From Larus michahellis (taxonomy: Eukaryota; Chordata; Aves; Charadriiformes; Laridae): DNA of 64,000 nucleotides. The notes under the pieces are model-generated. The model saw only the letters and a program-made list of their open reading frames with translations, was not told the DNA's origin and ran no database searches. The stretch's first letter is position 1. Each line of letters opens with the position of its first letter. Positions 1 through 17,849 of the stretch are shown here, one piece after another. The stretch spans positions 248,001 to 312,000 of the forward strand of contig NC_133926.1 in assembly GCF_964199755.1 (NCBI RefSeq). The letters run 5' to 3'. A program made the translations under genes and the position numbers.

Positions 1-321
1 CTCCCAGCAACCCCCCCTTCCCAGTAACCCCCCCCAGCCCTCCCAGTAGCCCCCGAACGCACTCCCTCGGGGGGTTGCCTGTCCCTTGGGGGGGGGCTGA
101 CTGCTGGGGGGGGTTGTCCCCAGTACTTTGGGGGTGTCTCCAAACCCTGGGGGGGTCCCCTGACTCCTGGGGAGGGGCTCCCATCCCTTGGGAGGGTCCC
201 CAAACCCGGGGGCGGGGGGGGGGGTCTTAGGGCCACTGGGGGGGTCCCCAGCCCCTCGGGGGGGGTCCCCAGGCCCTGGGGGGGGGGTGGCGGGGACGTT
301 GCTGACCCCCCCTCGTTGCAG
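1..321 (+). other. KAT5 intron (partial)
   Basis: C-rich then G-rich intronic sequence ending in the acceptor at 320-321. No exon is visible in it. The repeated GGGGGGTCCCC motif is a loose minisatellite. Confidence 0.7.
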
Positions 322-6893
<6,572 letters not shown>

Positions 6894-6967
6894 GGCCACG
6901 CCCCCCCGGGGCCACACCCACTCAGGCCACGCCCCCTCATCCCCACCCACCCACCCCCCAGCCGGTA

Positions 6968-6973
6968 ATTAAA
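6968..6973 (+). terminator. KAT5 polyadenylation signal ATTAAA
   Basis: ATTAAA lies 75 bp after the KAT5 stop codon and is the only polyA-like hexamer on the + strand before the opposing gene. Confidence 0.7.
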
Positions 6974-7003
6974 CATCGTCACCTGGGTCTCGGCTCTGGC
7001 TCC

Positions 7004-7009
7004 TTTATT
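7004..7009 (-). terminator. RNASEH2C polyadenylation signal AATAAA
   Basis: TTTATT on the + strand is AATAAA on the minus strand, 80 bp beyond the RNASEH2C stop and only 30 bp from the KAT5 signal facing it. Confidence 0.75.
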
Positions 7010-7088
7010 GGGGGGGGGGGGGGGGGTGGGGGCGGGGTTTACAGATGCTCCGCCCCCTGGGAGGGGCTTCGCGAGTGGGCGGGGCTTG

Positions 7089-8511
7089 TCAGGGCTCCGC
7101 CTCCTCCCCGCTGTCCTCAGTTTCGGAGACGGGGGCGTGGATCTGGGGGGAGAGAAGAGGGTGAAGGGGGGGCAGACCCAGGCGTTCGGGCCCCATAACT
7201 GTGGGCCCAGGGACCTCCCCTGCCCTCCTTCCACCATAGAGCCAGCCGTTTGAGCCCCCCAAGCGTGGACCCAGATATCCAGGCCCCCCAAGTGCACACA
7301 CGGGGACATCCCAGGCCCCAACCACCCACGGTCCCAGCCATCCGGGCCCCATAAGTGTGGGCCACAGCATCCAGGCCACCCAGGTGCAGACCCTGGATCC
7401 CCCCCCACACCCCCAACCCAAGGACCCAGGCATCCTGGCCCCGCAAGTGCAGCCCCTGGTGCCCGGGACTCACCGCGTGGGCGATGGGCCCCCACTGCAG
7501 CGCCAGGGCCAGCCCCCCGCCGGGGGGAGGAACAGCATCAGCGCCCCAGTCTGTGATGGCATCGAAGGTCCCTGTCACCGTCACCCACCGGTCCTGGGGG
7601 ACAAAGGTCTGAGATCAGCGCAGGGCAAGGGGGGGGGGCACAAGCTGCCCCATAAAAAGGGATGTGGGGAGCAGCACGGGGGGCTCTACACCACGGGGGA
7701 GGGGGGGGCTCTGCCCTTCACATGTGGGGCAGCCTCACCTGGGGGTCTCCCTCGTTACCAGAGGGGGGTTGCTCCTCCTCCCGCAGCAGCAACCCCTGGT
7801 AGCCATGGGGCAGCGGCAGCTCCCGGCCCCCCATGCGCCGCCCCCGGAAGGAGGCCCACAGCTCTGGGGGTCGGGGGGAGACGCCGGGGGGACCAGAAGG
7901 GGGAACTCAGTGCTCCCAAACCTGCCCCATAGCGGCCCCATATGGCGCCCCCTCCCAAACAGCCCCGCTCACCCAGCCCCATAGAGTGCCCCACAACCCC
8001 CCACCCCACAACCCGAGCCCCACAGCAGCCTCCCCCACACACCCCCCTCAGCCTCATAGACACCCCCAACTCCTGCCCCCCCAACCCCACGAGAGGCCCC
8101 CTCCGGGTCCGCGCTCTCCCATCCTGGCCCCCCAGACCCTCACAGACCCCCACGTCAGCCCTACACGGGCTCCTCCGGTTCCCCCCTCTCCCATCCCGCA
8201 ACAGCCCCCAGCCGCCCCCCCCCCAAGCACCACGGGCTCCCTCCTCAGCCCCGCCGGTGCCCCCCAGGCCCCTTCCAGCCCCCCAGGAACCCCCTCCTCC
8301 CATCACAGCCCCTCAGAGCCTCCCCCTACCCCCACACCCGAGGTCCCGGAATCCCCCTCGGTCGCTCACCGCCTCCGGGGCCGGGCTGGACACGCAGGAA
8401 GGCGGCCACGGGCGCGGGCCCGTCGCGCTCCACCCGGCAGGGCAGGAGCTGGACCGGCAGCCGGGGCCGGGCCGCGCCGGGAGCCGCCCGCAGCCGCGTC
8501 CCTGCCGCCAT
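7089..8511 (-). CDS. RNASEH2C: Ribonuclease H2 subunit C
   Basis: Non-catalytic nuclear subunit that, with RNASEH2B, supports RNase H2A in removing ribonucleotides and RNA:DNA hybrids from DNA. Exons in transcript order: 8370-8511, 7739-7863, 7474-7593, 7089-7142 (146 aa; human is about 164). Phases close exactly and every border is GT/AG. Exon 1 gives MAAGTRLRAAPGAARPRL then VQLLPCRVERDGPAPVAAF, matching the human [20 protein letters not shown] block. Exon 2 holds ELWASFRGRRMGG and HGYQGLLLREEE. Exon 3 holds GTFDAITDWGADAVPPPGGG and WGPIAHA, equivalent to the human C-terminal core. The protein ends IHAPVSETEDSGEEAEP, an acidic tail. The start ATG at 8511 is the first in frame and has a CCGCC context. 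Tail-to-tail position beside KAT5 agrees with human synteny. Confidence 0.93.
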
Positions 8512-8610
8512 GGCGGCGGCGCCGGAACCGGAAGTGGAGGGAGAGCCACTGCGCCGGAAGTTAAACGTGACGGGCGAGCGCGATGCATGATGGGAGTTGT
8601 AGTTCTGGGC
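8512..8610 (-). promoter_or_regulatory. RNASEH2C promoter with ZNF143-type motif
   Basis: The minus strand at 8584-8603 reads ACTACAACTCCCATCATGCA, a near-consensus SBS/ZNF143-THAP11 element 73 bp upstream of the start codon. The surrounding sequence is CpG-rich (GGAAGTTAAACGTGACGGGC). No TATA box is seen. Confidence 0.75.
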
Positions 8611-8624
8611 GGGGTCTGTCCCCA

Positions 8625-9260
8625 GCGCCATGGAGGCCTCCCCCCCCATCCCCACAGATCCCTCTATGGGACCCCCACGTCCCCCCCAGCCTCACAAGGA
8701 CCTCCCATATTCCCCCCCCCCAGCCCCACAGATTCCCCTCGGGACCCCCATGTCCACCCCCCCAGCCCCACAGATCTGTCTATGGACCCCCATTTTCCCC
8801 CCCCATCCCCACAGGGCCCCCCTCAGATCCCTCTATAGGACCCCCATGGCTCCCCCCAGCCCCACAGGGACACCCTGACCCATGGATTACCCATGGGATC
8901 CCCATGCCCCCTGCCCAGCCCCACAGGAACCCCCCCACGCACCCCCATCCCCGTAGATTACCCCCATGTCCCCCCCCCATCCCCACACATCCCCCATGGA
9001 ACCCCCCCATGGCCCCCCCATTACCCCCCTCCAGCCCCACAGATTCCTCTATGGGCCCCCACGTCCTCCCCCAGCCCTACAGGGACCCCCCCTGCCCCGT
9101 ATCCCTCCCTCAGCCCCATGGAGTCCCCATGGCCACCCCGTTCCTCCCCCCAGCCCCACAGATTCCTCCATGGGACCCCAACAGCCCCCCACCCCAGCCC
9201 CACAGGGCCCCCCCCCCAGCCCCATGGAGTCCCCCTGAGACCCCCATGTCCGTGTGTCCC
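8625..9260. repeat. Intergenic repeat upstream of RNASEH2C
   Basis: Imperfect 35-60 bp units built from CCCCAGCCCCACAGA, TCCCTCTATGGGACCC and CCCCATGTCCCCCC. No gene is visible here. Confidence 0.8.
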
Positions 9261-9339
9261 CGCCCCCAGCCCCCCGCCCCGGGCCGGACAGACGGACAGA
9301 CACGGACTCTGCGCTCCCCATGTTCACGACACGTCCCGT

Positions 9340-10219
9340 GACAGCCCGACACGCCCCGTCACGCCCCGTCACGCTTCGTCATACGCCGTCATGCCTCGCC
9401 ATACGCCATCATGCCCCGTCATACACCATCATGCCTCATCGTACGCCGTCATGCCCCGTCATACACCATCATGCCTCGTCGTACGCCATCATGCCTCGTC
9501 ATACACCATCATGCCTCATCGTACGCCGTCATGCCTCGCCATACGCCGTCATGCCCCGTCACGCCTCGCCGCGCCTCTTCATGCTCTGTCACGCTCCGCC
9601 ACGCCTTGTCGCGCCCACGTCCTGCCCCGACACGCCAGGACACGCCGTTGCACCGCGCAACAGGCCTCGTCGCACCCCGCCATGCCATGTCACGCCCCGA
9701 CGCGCCCCGACACGCCCCATCATGCCATGTCACACTCCGTCATGCCCCGCCATGCCCCGACGTGCCCTGTCACGTCCCGACACGCATTGTCACGCCCCGT
9801 CACACCCCGCCATGCCTTGTCACGCCCCGTCATGCCCTGACACGCTTTGTCACATCCTGTCACGCCCCGACACGCCTTGTCATGCCCTGTCACACCCCGT
9901 CATGGTGCGACACGCCCTGCCACACCCCGACACGCCCCGTCATGTCCCGAAATGCCCTGCCACACCCTGCCACGCCCCGTCGTGTCGTGACACGCCCTGA
10001 CACACCCTGTCACACCCCGTCATGTCCCGACACACCCTGCCACACCCCGACACGTCCCGTCGTGTCCCGACACGCCCTGCCACACCCCAACACGTCCCGT
10101 CGTGTCGCGACACACCCTGCCACGCCCTGCCACACCCCGACACATCCCGTCGTGTCGTGACACGCCCTGCCACGCCCTGCCACACCACGACACGCCCCGC
10201 CGTGTCGCGACACGCCCCG
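9340..10219. repeat. CACGCCCCGTC short-unit satellite 3' of AP5B1
   Basis: Nearly 900 bp of 5/10-bp-phased units such as CACGCCCCGTCATGCCC and CACACCCCGACACGCC. A higher-order ~57-bp unit (CGTCGTGTCGCGACACGCCC and variants) appears from 9960. It abuts the AP5B1 stop codon, so it would form that gene's 3' UTR. Confidence 0.9.
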
Positions 10220-13200
10220 TCACGCCTCCCCCTCCCCCCGCAGCAGGCGGGCCAGGGCCAGCACCCCCCCCAGCGCCCCCCCCTCACCTCGGCCCAGCCC
10301 CCCCCCCGCCCCCCCCTCACCAGCACCACCCCCCGCGGGGGGAGGGCGGCCGCCGCCACCCAGCCCCCCCCCGCCCCCCCCCCCCCGGCGTCCAGCAGGA
10401 AGGGGGCGAGGGCGGGGGGAGGGGAGCCCCCCCCGGCGTTGAGGACCAGGCGGGTTTCGGGGGGTCCCCCCTTCCCCCCCAGCGCCCCCCACATGGCGGC
10501 AAAAGCCCGGCGGCGGCGGGGGGGGTCCCAGGGGGGGGGCAGGGCGAGGGGGCGCAGCTGGAGCCCCAGGGGGAGGGGGAGGGGGGGGAGGGGGGCGAGG
10601 AGGGACCCTCCTCCTCCTCCCCCCCCCTCCCCCCGCCCCGGGGTGAAGATGGCGGCGACGGGGAGGGCGGGGGGGGGGGGGCCGGCGGGGGCGGAGGGTG
10701 AGGGTCAGCTCGGCCCCTCCCCCCCCCAGCCCCCCCACGCGCCCCTCGGCCGGGGGGGGGGAGGGGCAGCCCCCCACCCGCAGCTGGAGGGCCAGGAGGG
10801 GGGGGGGAGGGGCTGCGGTGGGGGGAGGGACCGATAAGGAGGGGGGAGGGGGTCCGGAATCGTGGGGGAGGGGGTCCCCGAAGGAAGGGGGGGGTCCGCC
10901 ATCACGGGGGGGGTCTCTCCTGCGGGGGGGCTCCCCCCCGAGCAGCTCCACCCTCAGGCGCAGCCTGATGGCCACCGGCCCCCCCTTGGTGGCCACCGCC
11001 CTCCCCCACCCCTGGGGGTCCGGGGGGGTCCCGGGGGGGGCAGGGAAAGGCGGGGGGGTCGCGGGCAGGCAGAGCAGGCGGCAGGGGGGGGCGGGGGCAA
11101 GGAGGAGGGTGGGGGGGGCCCCCCCGCCTTCGCCGGCCCCCGCCCCCACCCCTTCTGGGGGGGGTGGGGGAGAGGAGGAGCCGCGGGGGGGGGTCCCCAA
11201 AACGGCGGCCAGTTTGGGGGGGCCCAAAGCGGCGGCCAGGGCGGCGTGGAGGCGCAGGCGGTCGCCCACGTCCGGGTCCCCCCCCCAAAAAACGGGGGGT
11301 GCCGAAGGCGAAAGGGGGTTCGAAGGCGGGGGGGGCAAAAGGGGGGACCCCCAGGAGGGGAGGAGGGGGGCGGCGGCGCTCAGCACCCCCTGCCCCCCCC
11401 CCCAGCTCCCCCCCCCCGCCTCGGCCGCCATCACCCGCCGCAGGTAGCCCCGAATCTGGGGGTCCCCGCGGCGGCGGGGGGGGGGGGAGGGGGGGCCCGT
11501 CAGCACCTTGAGGACCCCCCGAAGTTGGGGGGTGCCGGGGGGGGGAGGGGGACCCCGGAAAACCAGCCCCCGCAGGGCGCCCCCTAACGGACCCCCCAAA
11601 ACCCGCGCCAGCTCCAACACGTGGGGGGGGGCGGCGGGGGTGACCCCCCCCCAGCAACCTCTCCGCGCCCCCCCCCACCTCGCCCCCCAAGTCCCCCCCA
11701 AACCGGCGGTGGTAGGCGGCCACCGCCCGGCAAAACAAAACGGGGGGGTCCGCCCCCCCCCCAGAGAAACCACCAACCCCCGCAGCCAGCCCTGGGCCCC
11801 CCCCGTTTTGGGGGAGGGTCCCCCTTTTTTTAAGGCCCCCCCTCCGTTTTGGGGGGGCTCCCCCTCCCCGCATCGGGGGCAAAAAGCCAAAGCCGCCTCC
11901 AAACGGGGTAAAAATAATTCGGGGGGGTCCCGTCCCCCCGGGAAAAGGGCGGCGGCGAAACGGGGGGGGAGGGGAGGGGGCCCCCCCTTTTTTTTTTGAG
12001 GGCCCCCCCCTCTAATAAGCAGAGGAGGTAGAAGAGGCGTAAGGGGGGGGGCAAAGCGGGGTGCTGGGCTAAAATGGCTAAACGCGGGGGGGGGGACCCC
12101 CCCCAAATCGCCCCCCCCCGCCAGGAGGGTGGCGTGGAGGGGGGCTGGGTCCCCCGTGGCGGAAGGGGGGGCCCCCCCAGGGCCCCCCCCCCGGGGCGAT
12201 GGCGGAGGAGCTGGGCCCGGGCGGCCGGAGTGAGGAGGAAGGCAGAGGGGGGGCTGCAGGGGGGAGAGGGGGGGTCAGAAATTGTGGGGGGGTGGCAATG
12301 GGGGGGTGGGGGGGGCCCTGGGGTGAGGGGTCCCATGGGGGGGGTGGGATGGGGGAGGCAACCCTGAGATTTGGGGGGGGGACACCCTGGGATTTGGGGG
12401 GGGGGGTCCCTGGGGTTTTGGGGGGCCCTGGGGTGAAGGGGTCGCCCGGGGGGGGCAACTCTGGGATTTAGGGAGGGGTCCCTGGGATTTAGGAGGGCAC
12501 CCTGGGACTGGGGGGGTGCCCTGGGAATTGGGGGGGCAGCCATGGGATTGGGGGGGTGTGGGGGGCCTGGGATTGCGGGGTCGCCGGAGTGGGGGGGGGG
12601 GGCAACCCGGGGGTTTGGGGGGCCGCGGGATGTGAGGGTCCCATGGTGGGGGGGGCAACCCTGGGATTTGGAGGGGGGTCCCTTGGATGGGGGGGGGCCA
12701 CCCTGGGGGGGATCCCGGGGGAGGGGTGGGGGTCCCAGGGGATCTTGGGGGGGGGGGGGGGGAGAATCCCCAGGATCGGGCCCCGCGGGACTCACCGGGA
12801 TCTGGCCCGGCCTCGCGGGGGGGGGGCGGCGGGATCAGGGGGATCTGCCGGGAGACGGGAGGGGGGTTCAGGGGGGGGGGGCCGGGGGGAGGGAATCCCC
12901 CAAATCTCCCCCCGGGACACCCCCAAACCCTCCCAGGAGCAATGTGGGGGTCCCCAAGATCCCTCCCAGCACCATGATGGGACCCACTGGGATCCCTCCT
13001 GGTACCACTGCGGGATCCGCTGGGATCCCTCCCACTACCGCAATGGGACCCACTGGGATCCCTCCCAGTACCGTTATGGGATGCACGACCATCCCTCCCA
13101 GTACTGCTATGGGACCTACTGGGATCCCCCCCCAGCACCACCAAGGGACCCACTGGGATCCCTCCCACTACCGTAATGGGATCTGCTGGGATCCCTCCCA

Positions 13201-15208
13201 GTACCGCTGTGGGATTTACTGGGATCCCTCCCAGCACCATGATGGAAGCCACTGGGATCCCTTCCCAGTACCGCCGCGGGATCTACTGGGATCCCTCCCA
13301 CTACCGTAATGGGACCCACTGGGATCCCTCCCAGTACCGCCGCGGGATCTACTGGGATCCCTCCCACTACCATAATGGGACCCGCTGGGACCCCTCCCAG
13401 TACTGCTGTGGGATTTACTGGGATCCCTCCCAGCACCATGATGGAAGCCACTGGGATCCCTTCCCAGTACCGCTGCGGGATCTACTGGGATCCCTCCCAC
13501 TACCGTAATGGGACACACTGGGATTCCTCCCAGTACCGCTGTGGGATTTACTGGGATCCCTCCCACTACCGTAATGGGACCCACTGGGATCCTCCCAGTA
13601 CTGCTGTGGGATTTACTGGGATCCCTCCCACTACCGTAATGGGACACACTGGGATCCCTCCCAGTACTGCTGCGGGATCTACTGGGATCCCTCCCACTAC
13701 CGTAATGGGACACACTGGGATCCCTCCCAGTACTGCTGCGGGATTTACTGGGATCCCTCCCACTACCGTAATGGGACACACTGGGATCCCTCCCAGTACT
13801 GCTGTGGGATTTACTGGGATCCCTCCCACTACCGTAATGGGACCCACTGGGATCCCTCCCAGTACTGCTGTGGGATCTACTGGGATCCCTCCCCCCACTA
13901 CCGTAATGGGACACACTGGGATCCCTCCAGTACTGCTGTGGGATTTACTGGGATCCCTCCCACTACCGTAATGGGACCACTGGGATCCCTCCCAGTACTG
14001 CTGTGGGATCTACAGGGATCCCTCCCACTACCGTAATGGGACCCACTGGGATCCCTCCCAGTACCGCTGTGGGATCTGCTGGGATCCCTCCCACTACCGT
14101 AATGGGACCCACTGGGATCCCTCCCAGTACCGCTGTGGGATCTACTGGGGTCCTTCCCAGCACCATCAGGGGACCCACCGGGATCCCCCCCCGCCCCCCC
14201 CCATCACGGGGTGCCCCCCCGGCCCCCCCCCCCCCCCCCCCCCCCCGCTCACCCTGTCCCTCCTCCAGCACCAGCAGCGCCAGGGGCTGGAGCCCGGGGG
14301 TCTCCCGGTACCGGCTCCGGAGGGGATCCAGGGGTCCGGGCTCAGGCCCCGACGTCCTGGGGGGGACACCCAGGGGTCCGGGGGGGCCCCCAGGCGTCCG
14401 CGCCCTTCGTAACTCCCGCAGACATTCGGCCGCCGCCGCCGGGGCCCCCCCCGCCACCCCCCCTTCCACCAGCAGCGCCCGAAAACCGCCGCCCCCCCAC
14501 GTCCCCCGCGGCCAAGAGGAAGGTGAGGGTGGCCAAGAGGAGGAGGGAGCGGGGGGGGCCGGGGGGGGCGCGGGGGGGAGGCTCAGCAGGTTCAGCAGGG
14601 CCCCCCCCACCCCCCCGACGCTGCCCCCCCGTTCCGGGGACCCCCCCCCGCACAGCTCCCGCGGGGACTCCAGCAGCAGCAGCAGCAGCTCCGTCTGAAA
14701 AAGGAGGGGGGGGGGGGAACACACGTGAAATAAGGGGGGGGGACGACCCCCGGGGACCCTAAATCACACCCCCCCCCCTCCCAGGGGACCCAGGAGTTCG
14801 GGTGCCCCCCCCCCGCCCCCCAAAAGGGGGACCCAGGCGGCCGGGTGACCCCGCTGACACCACCCCCCCCCCGGGGCACCCTAAATCACCCCCCCCCCGT
14901 AGAGGACCCAGGAGCTCGGGTGCCCCCCCCAACCCCCCCCCCCAAAAGAGGGACCCAGGCGTCTGCCCCCCCCCCCCCCCCATAAGGGACCCAGGAGCTC
15001 GGGGCCCCCCCTAACCCAGCCCCCCCCATAGGGGACCCAGGTGTCCCGGGGGGGGGGGGGGGGGGGGGGGGAAGGGTGTTCCCCCGTCGCCCTCGCGCAC
15101 CTGGTGACGCGGCGCGGGGCGTGGCCGGCGGAGCGCGCGCAGGGCGGGGGGGTCGCGCTCCCCGGGGGTTCCCAGCGCCGCCGCGAGCCGCCCCCACGGA
15201 CCCGCCAT
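10220..15208 (-). CDS. AP5B1: AP-5 complex subunit beta-1
   Basis: Large subunit of the AP-5 adaptor on late endosomes, which works with SPG11/SPG15 in retrieval to the Golgi. Exons in transcript order: 15101-15208 (MAGPWGRLAAALGTPGERD), 14253-14694 (includes LLLLATLTFLLAAG and AAAAECLRELRR), a weak small exon 12796-12844, and 10220-12253. The last exon holds AFLLTPAARAQLL, LAILAQHPALPPPLRLFYLL, VLFCRAVAAYHRRFG, LHAALAAALGPPKLAAVLG, GPVAIRLRLRVELLGGE and terminal LALARLLRGEGEA. Each block has a counterpart in human AP5B1 in the same order. The blocks fall in different frames: at least two changes in exon 2 and several in the last exon, always next to runs of seven or more G or C. The protein cannot be read straight through as given. 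Homopolymer miscounts are the simplest cause; a decayed gene is possible. Gene identity is sure, exact protein is not. Confidence 0.85.
12290..12780. repeat. G-rich repeat in AP5B1 intron
   Basis: Units of CTGGGATTTGGGGGGGG and CCTGGGG with long G runs lie between the small predicted exon and the last exon. Confidence 0.75.
12960..14180. repeat. 33-bp minisatellite with 66-bp higher-order unit in AP5B1 intron
   Basis: About 36 units of 33 bp. Two monomer types mostly alternate: one with CTCCCACTACCGTAATGGGA, the other with CTCCCAGTACCGCTGTGGGA. Together they make a 66-bp unit. Every unit shares ACTGGGATCCCTCCCA. Because 33 is a multiple of three the array is open in several frames on both strands. 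Confidence 0.95.
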
Positions 15209-15310
15209 GGCCCGGCGGACCCCGCGCGCACGTGACGTCACGCGTCGGCCACCCCCCCCCCCCCCCCCGCCGCCGCCACTTCCGACGCCGGCGTGACGTC
15301 ACGAGCCGCA
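15209..15310 (-). promoter_or_regulatory. AP5B1 promoter with two CRE octamers
   Basis: Palindromic TGACGTCA occurs at 15233-15240 and 15294-15301, 25 and 86 bp upstream of the AP5B1 start, in CpG-rich sequence. The first overlaps a CACGTGAC E-box-like core. Confidence 0.7.
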
Positions 15311-15334
15311 GAGCTGCCCCGCCCAGACCCCCCA

Positions 15335-16080
15335 CACACCCCCTATAGGCCCCTATAGAACCCTATAGACCCCTATGGGCCCCACACCCACCCCCCATAG
15401 CCCCCTATAGAACCCTATAGAACCCTATGGGCCCCACCCCCCCCCCTTATTACCCCCTATAGGTCCCTATGGGCCCCACAGACCCCCCCTATAGCCCCCT
15501 GTAGAACTCTATAGAACCCCATGGGCCCCACAGACCCCTCCTATAGCCCCCTATAGAACCCTATGGGCCCCACCCCCCCCCTTATTACCCCCTATAGGCC
15601 CCTATGGGCCCCACAGACCCCCCCTATAGCCCCCTATAGAACCCTATAGACCCCTATGGGCCCCACAGACCCCCCCCATAGCCCCCTATAGAACCCTATA
15701 GGCCCCTATGGGCCCCACAGACCCCCGCTATAGCCCCCTATAAAACCCTATAGAACTCTATGGGCCCCACAGACCCCCCCTATAGCCCCCTATAGAACCC
15801 TATGGGCCCCACCCCCCGCCTTATTACCCCCTATAGGCCCCTATGGGCCCCACAGACCCCCTCCTATACCCCCCTATGGGCCCCACAGACCCCTCCTAGA
15901 GCCCCTATAGACCCCTATGGGCTCCACAGGCTCCCCAGAGCCCCTATAGACCCCTACAGACCCCTATGAGCCCCACAACCCCCCCCCCTCCCCCGAGCCC
16001 CTGTGGGGCCCCTATAGCCCCCGTGGCCCCCCCCGGACCCCTATAGCCCCCCTGGAGCCCCTATAGCCCCTATACCCCCC
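15335..16080. repeat. CTATAG-containing satellite between AP5B1 and OVOL1
   Basis: Repeats of CCCCTATAGAACCCTATAG and CCCTATGGGCCCCACAGACC, with a loose higher-order unit of about 65-130 bp. CTATAG is self-complementary. No gene is visible. Confidence 0.9.
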
Positions 16081-16319
16081 CCCCTATGGCGTGACATCAG
16101 CGGGTCCCACCCGGCCGCCCGGGTCCCCCGGGGCGGGGGTGAGTCACGGCCCGGCCCGGCCGGTTCCCCCGCGTCCCCCGGCCCCCCCGCGGCCCCCCCC
16201 CGGGGCCACCGGGGCCGGAAAGACGGGACGGACGCCTGGGTGTCCCGTCCCCCCCCCGTCCCCCCCCCCTCCGCCAAAAAACGGCCCCGCCCCGCCCCGG
16301 GCACCCGCACCCGCCCCGC

Positions 16320-16790
16320 ACGGAGCACCCAGGTGTCCGGGGCGGGGGGGGGAACCGCTGACCTCCCCCCAGAACCCCCCCAGGGGACCGAGGAACCCGG
16401 GTGACCCCCCCACCCTGAGGGACCCAGGCCTCCGGGTGACCCCCCAGCGGACCCAGGTGTCCGGGGTGGGGGGGCACTGCCAAGCCCCCCCCACCCCCCC
16501 GAACCCCCCAGGGGTCTGGGTGACCTCGCTGACCCCCCCGAACCCCCCCAGGGGACTCAGACCTCCGGGGGGGGGGCACTGACCTCCCAGGGGACCCAGG
16601 CGTCTGGGGGGGGGGGGGGCACCGCTGACCCCCCCTCAGAACCCCCCCGGGGGACCCAGGCGTTTGGGTGACCTCATTGACACCCCCCCGGGGGATCCAG
16701 GTGCCCCCCACAAGGGGACCCAGGTGTCCGGGGGGGCCCCCCCACTGACCCCCCCCAGACCTTCCAGGGGGCCCAGGCGTCCGGGTGCGT
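16320..16790. repeat. GACCCAGGTGTCCGGG repeat
   Basis: Imperfect units based on GGGGACCCAGGCGTCTGGG and TGACCCCCCC in the AP5B1-OVOL1 intergenic space. Confidence 0.75.
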
Positions 16791-16974
16791 GTCGTCCCCC
16801 CCCCCCAGCCTGTCCCTCCCCTGGGGCCGTCCCGGTGCCACCGGTTCCCCCGGCACCTCCCGGGCGTCCCCGCGTCCCGCTGGGGCCCGGGGGGGGTTCC
16901 CTGGGGGGGGGACTTGGGCAGGGACCCGGCGTCTGGGGACACGCGGGGAGGGGGGCCGGGGGGGAGGGAAGGGG

Positions 16975-17730
16975 GTCCCCGTGTCCCCATCACTCCCTTG
17001 TCCCCTGTCCCCGTCACCCCCCGTCCCCTCATGTCCCCACGTTGGTGTCCCCTCGTGCCCCCGTCACGTCACGTCCCCGTGTCCTCCACGTCCCCACGTC
17101 AGCGTCCCCACATCCCCGTGACATTCCCCATCCCACCCTCCCCTGTCCCCGTGTCCTCGCACTGGCGTCCCCCACGTCCCCGCGTCTCGGTGTCCCCATG
17201 TCCTCACGTCCCCACGTTCCCCTCGTCCCCACATCGATGTCCCCACATCTTAGTGTCCCCATCATCCCACGTCTCCTCCTATCCCCACGTTGGTGTCCCC
17301 ATGTCCCCACATCCCCACAACGTCCCCATCACCCTCTGTCCCCTCCTGTCCCCACATTGGTGTCCCCTGCGTCCCCCATGTCCCCACATCCCGGTGTCCC
17401 CATCACCCCCTGTCCCCTCATGTCCCCATGTCCCCACATCGATGTCCCCATATCCCCACATCCTGGTGTCCCCATCACCCCCTGTCCCCTCATGTCCCCA
17501 TGTCCCCACATCCCGATGTCCCCATCAACCCATGTCCCTGCGTCCCCATGTCCCCCCATCGCCACGTCCCCATGACCCCACGTCCCCACAGCGACGTCCC
17601 CAAGTCCCCATGTCCCAACGTCGCCATCACCCCGTGTCCCCTCGTGTCCCCTCGTCCCCACATCCCCGTGTCCCCTCGTGTCCCCTCGTCCCCACACGGA
17701 TGTCCCCGCGTCCCCCCGCGTCCCCAGGCC
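16975..17730. repeat. GTCCCCATGTCCCC minisatellite
   Basis: Pyrimidine-rich units of GTCCCCATGTCCCCACATC type. The best higher-order repeat of about 78 bp is at 17390-17520 (CATCACCCCCTGTCCCCTCA shared). Confidence 0.85.
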
Positions 17731-17849
17731 GGGGCGGGGGCTCCCCGTTATTTCCCAACGTGGCGCCCGACCGACCGGCTCCGACACCGGCCCCGGCACA
17801 ACCGGTCCCGCCGGTCCCGGCAACACCTCCCCGGGGCGGGACGGCGGCG

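Noticed and set aside
9340-10219. Possible centromeric or telomeric satellite
   Set aside because: It is too short, has a 5/10-bp CACGCCCCGTC unit unlike the vertebrate telomere repeat, and is embedded at a gene's 3' end.
12796-12844. Alternative reading of the small AP5B1 exon as PPREAGPDP
   Set aside because: It needs a different frame from the one set by exon 2. With a C10 run in the exon the frame cannot be settled by eye, so only a weak exon is reported.
15209-15241. Upstream AP5B1 start at 15241 (MTSRARGVRRAMAGPW)
   Set aside because: It overlaps the CRE in the presumed promoter. The ATG at 15208 has the better context and gives the expected short N-terminus.
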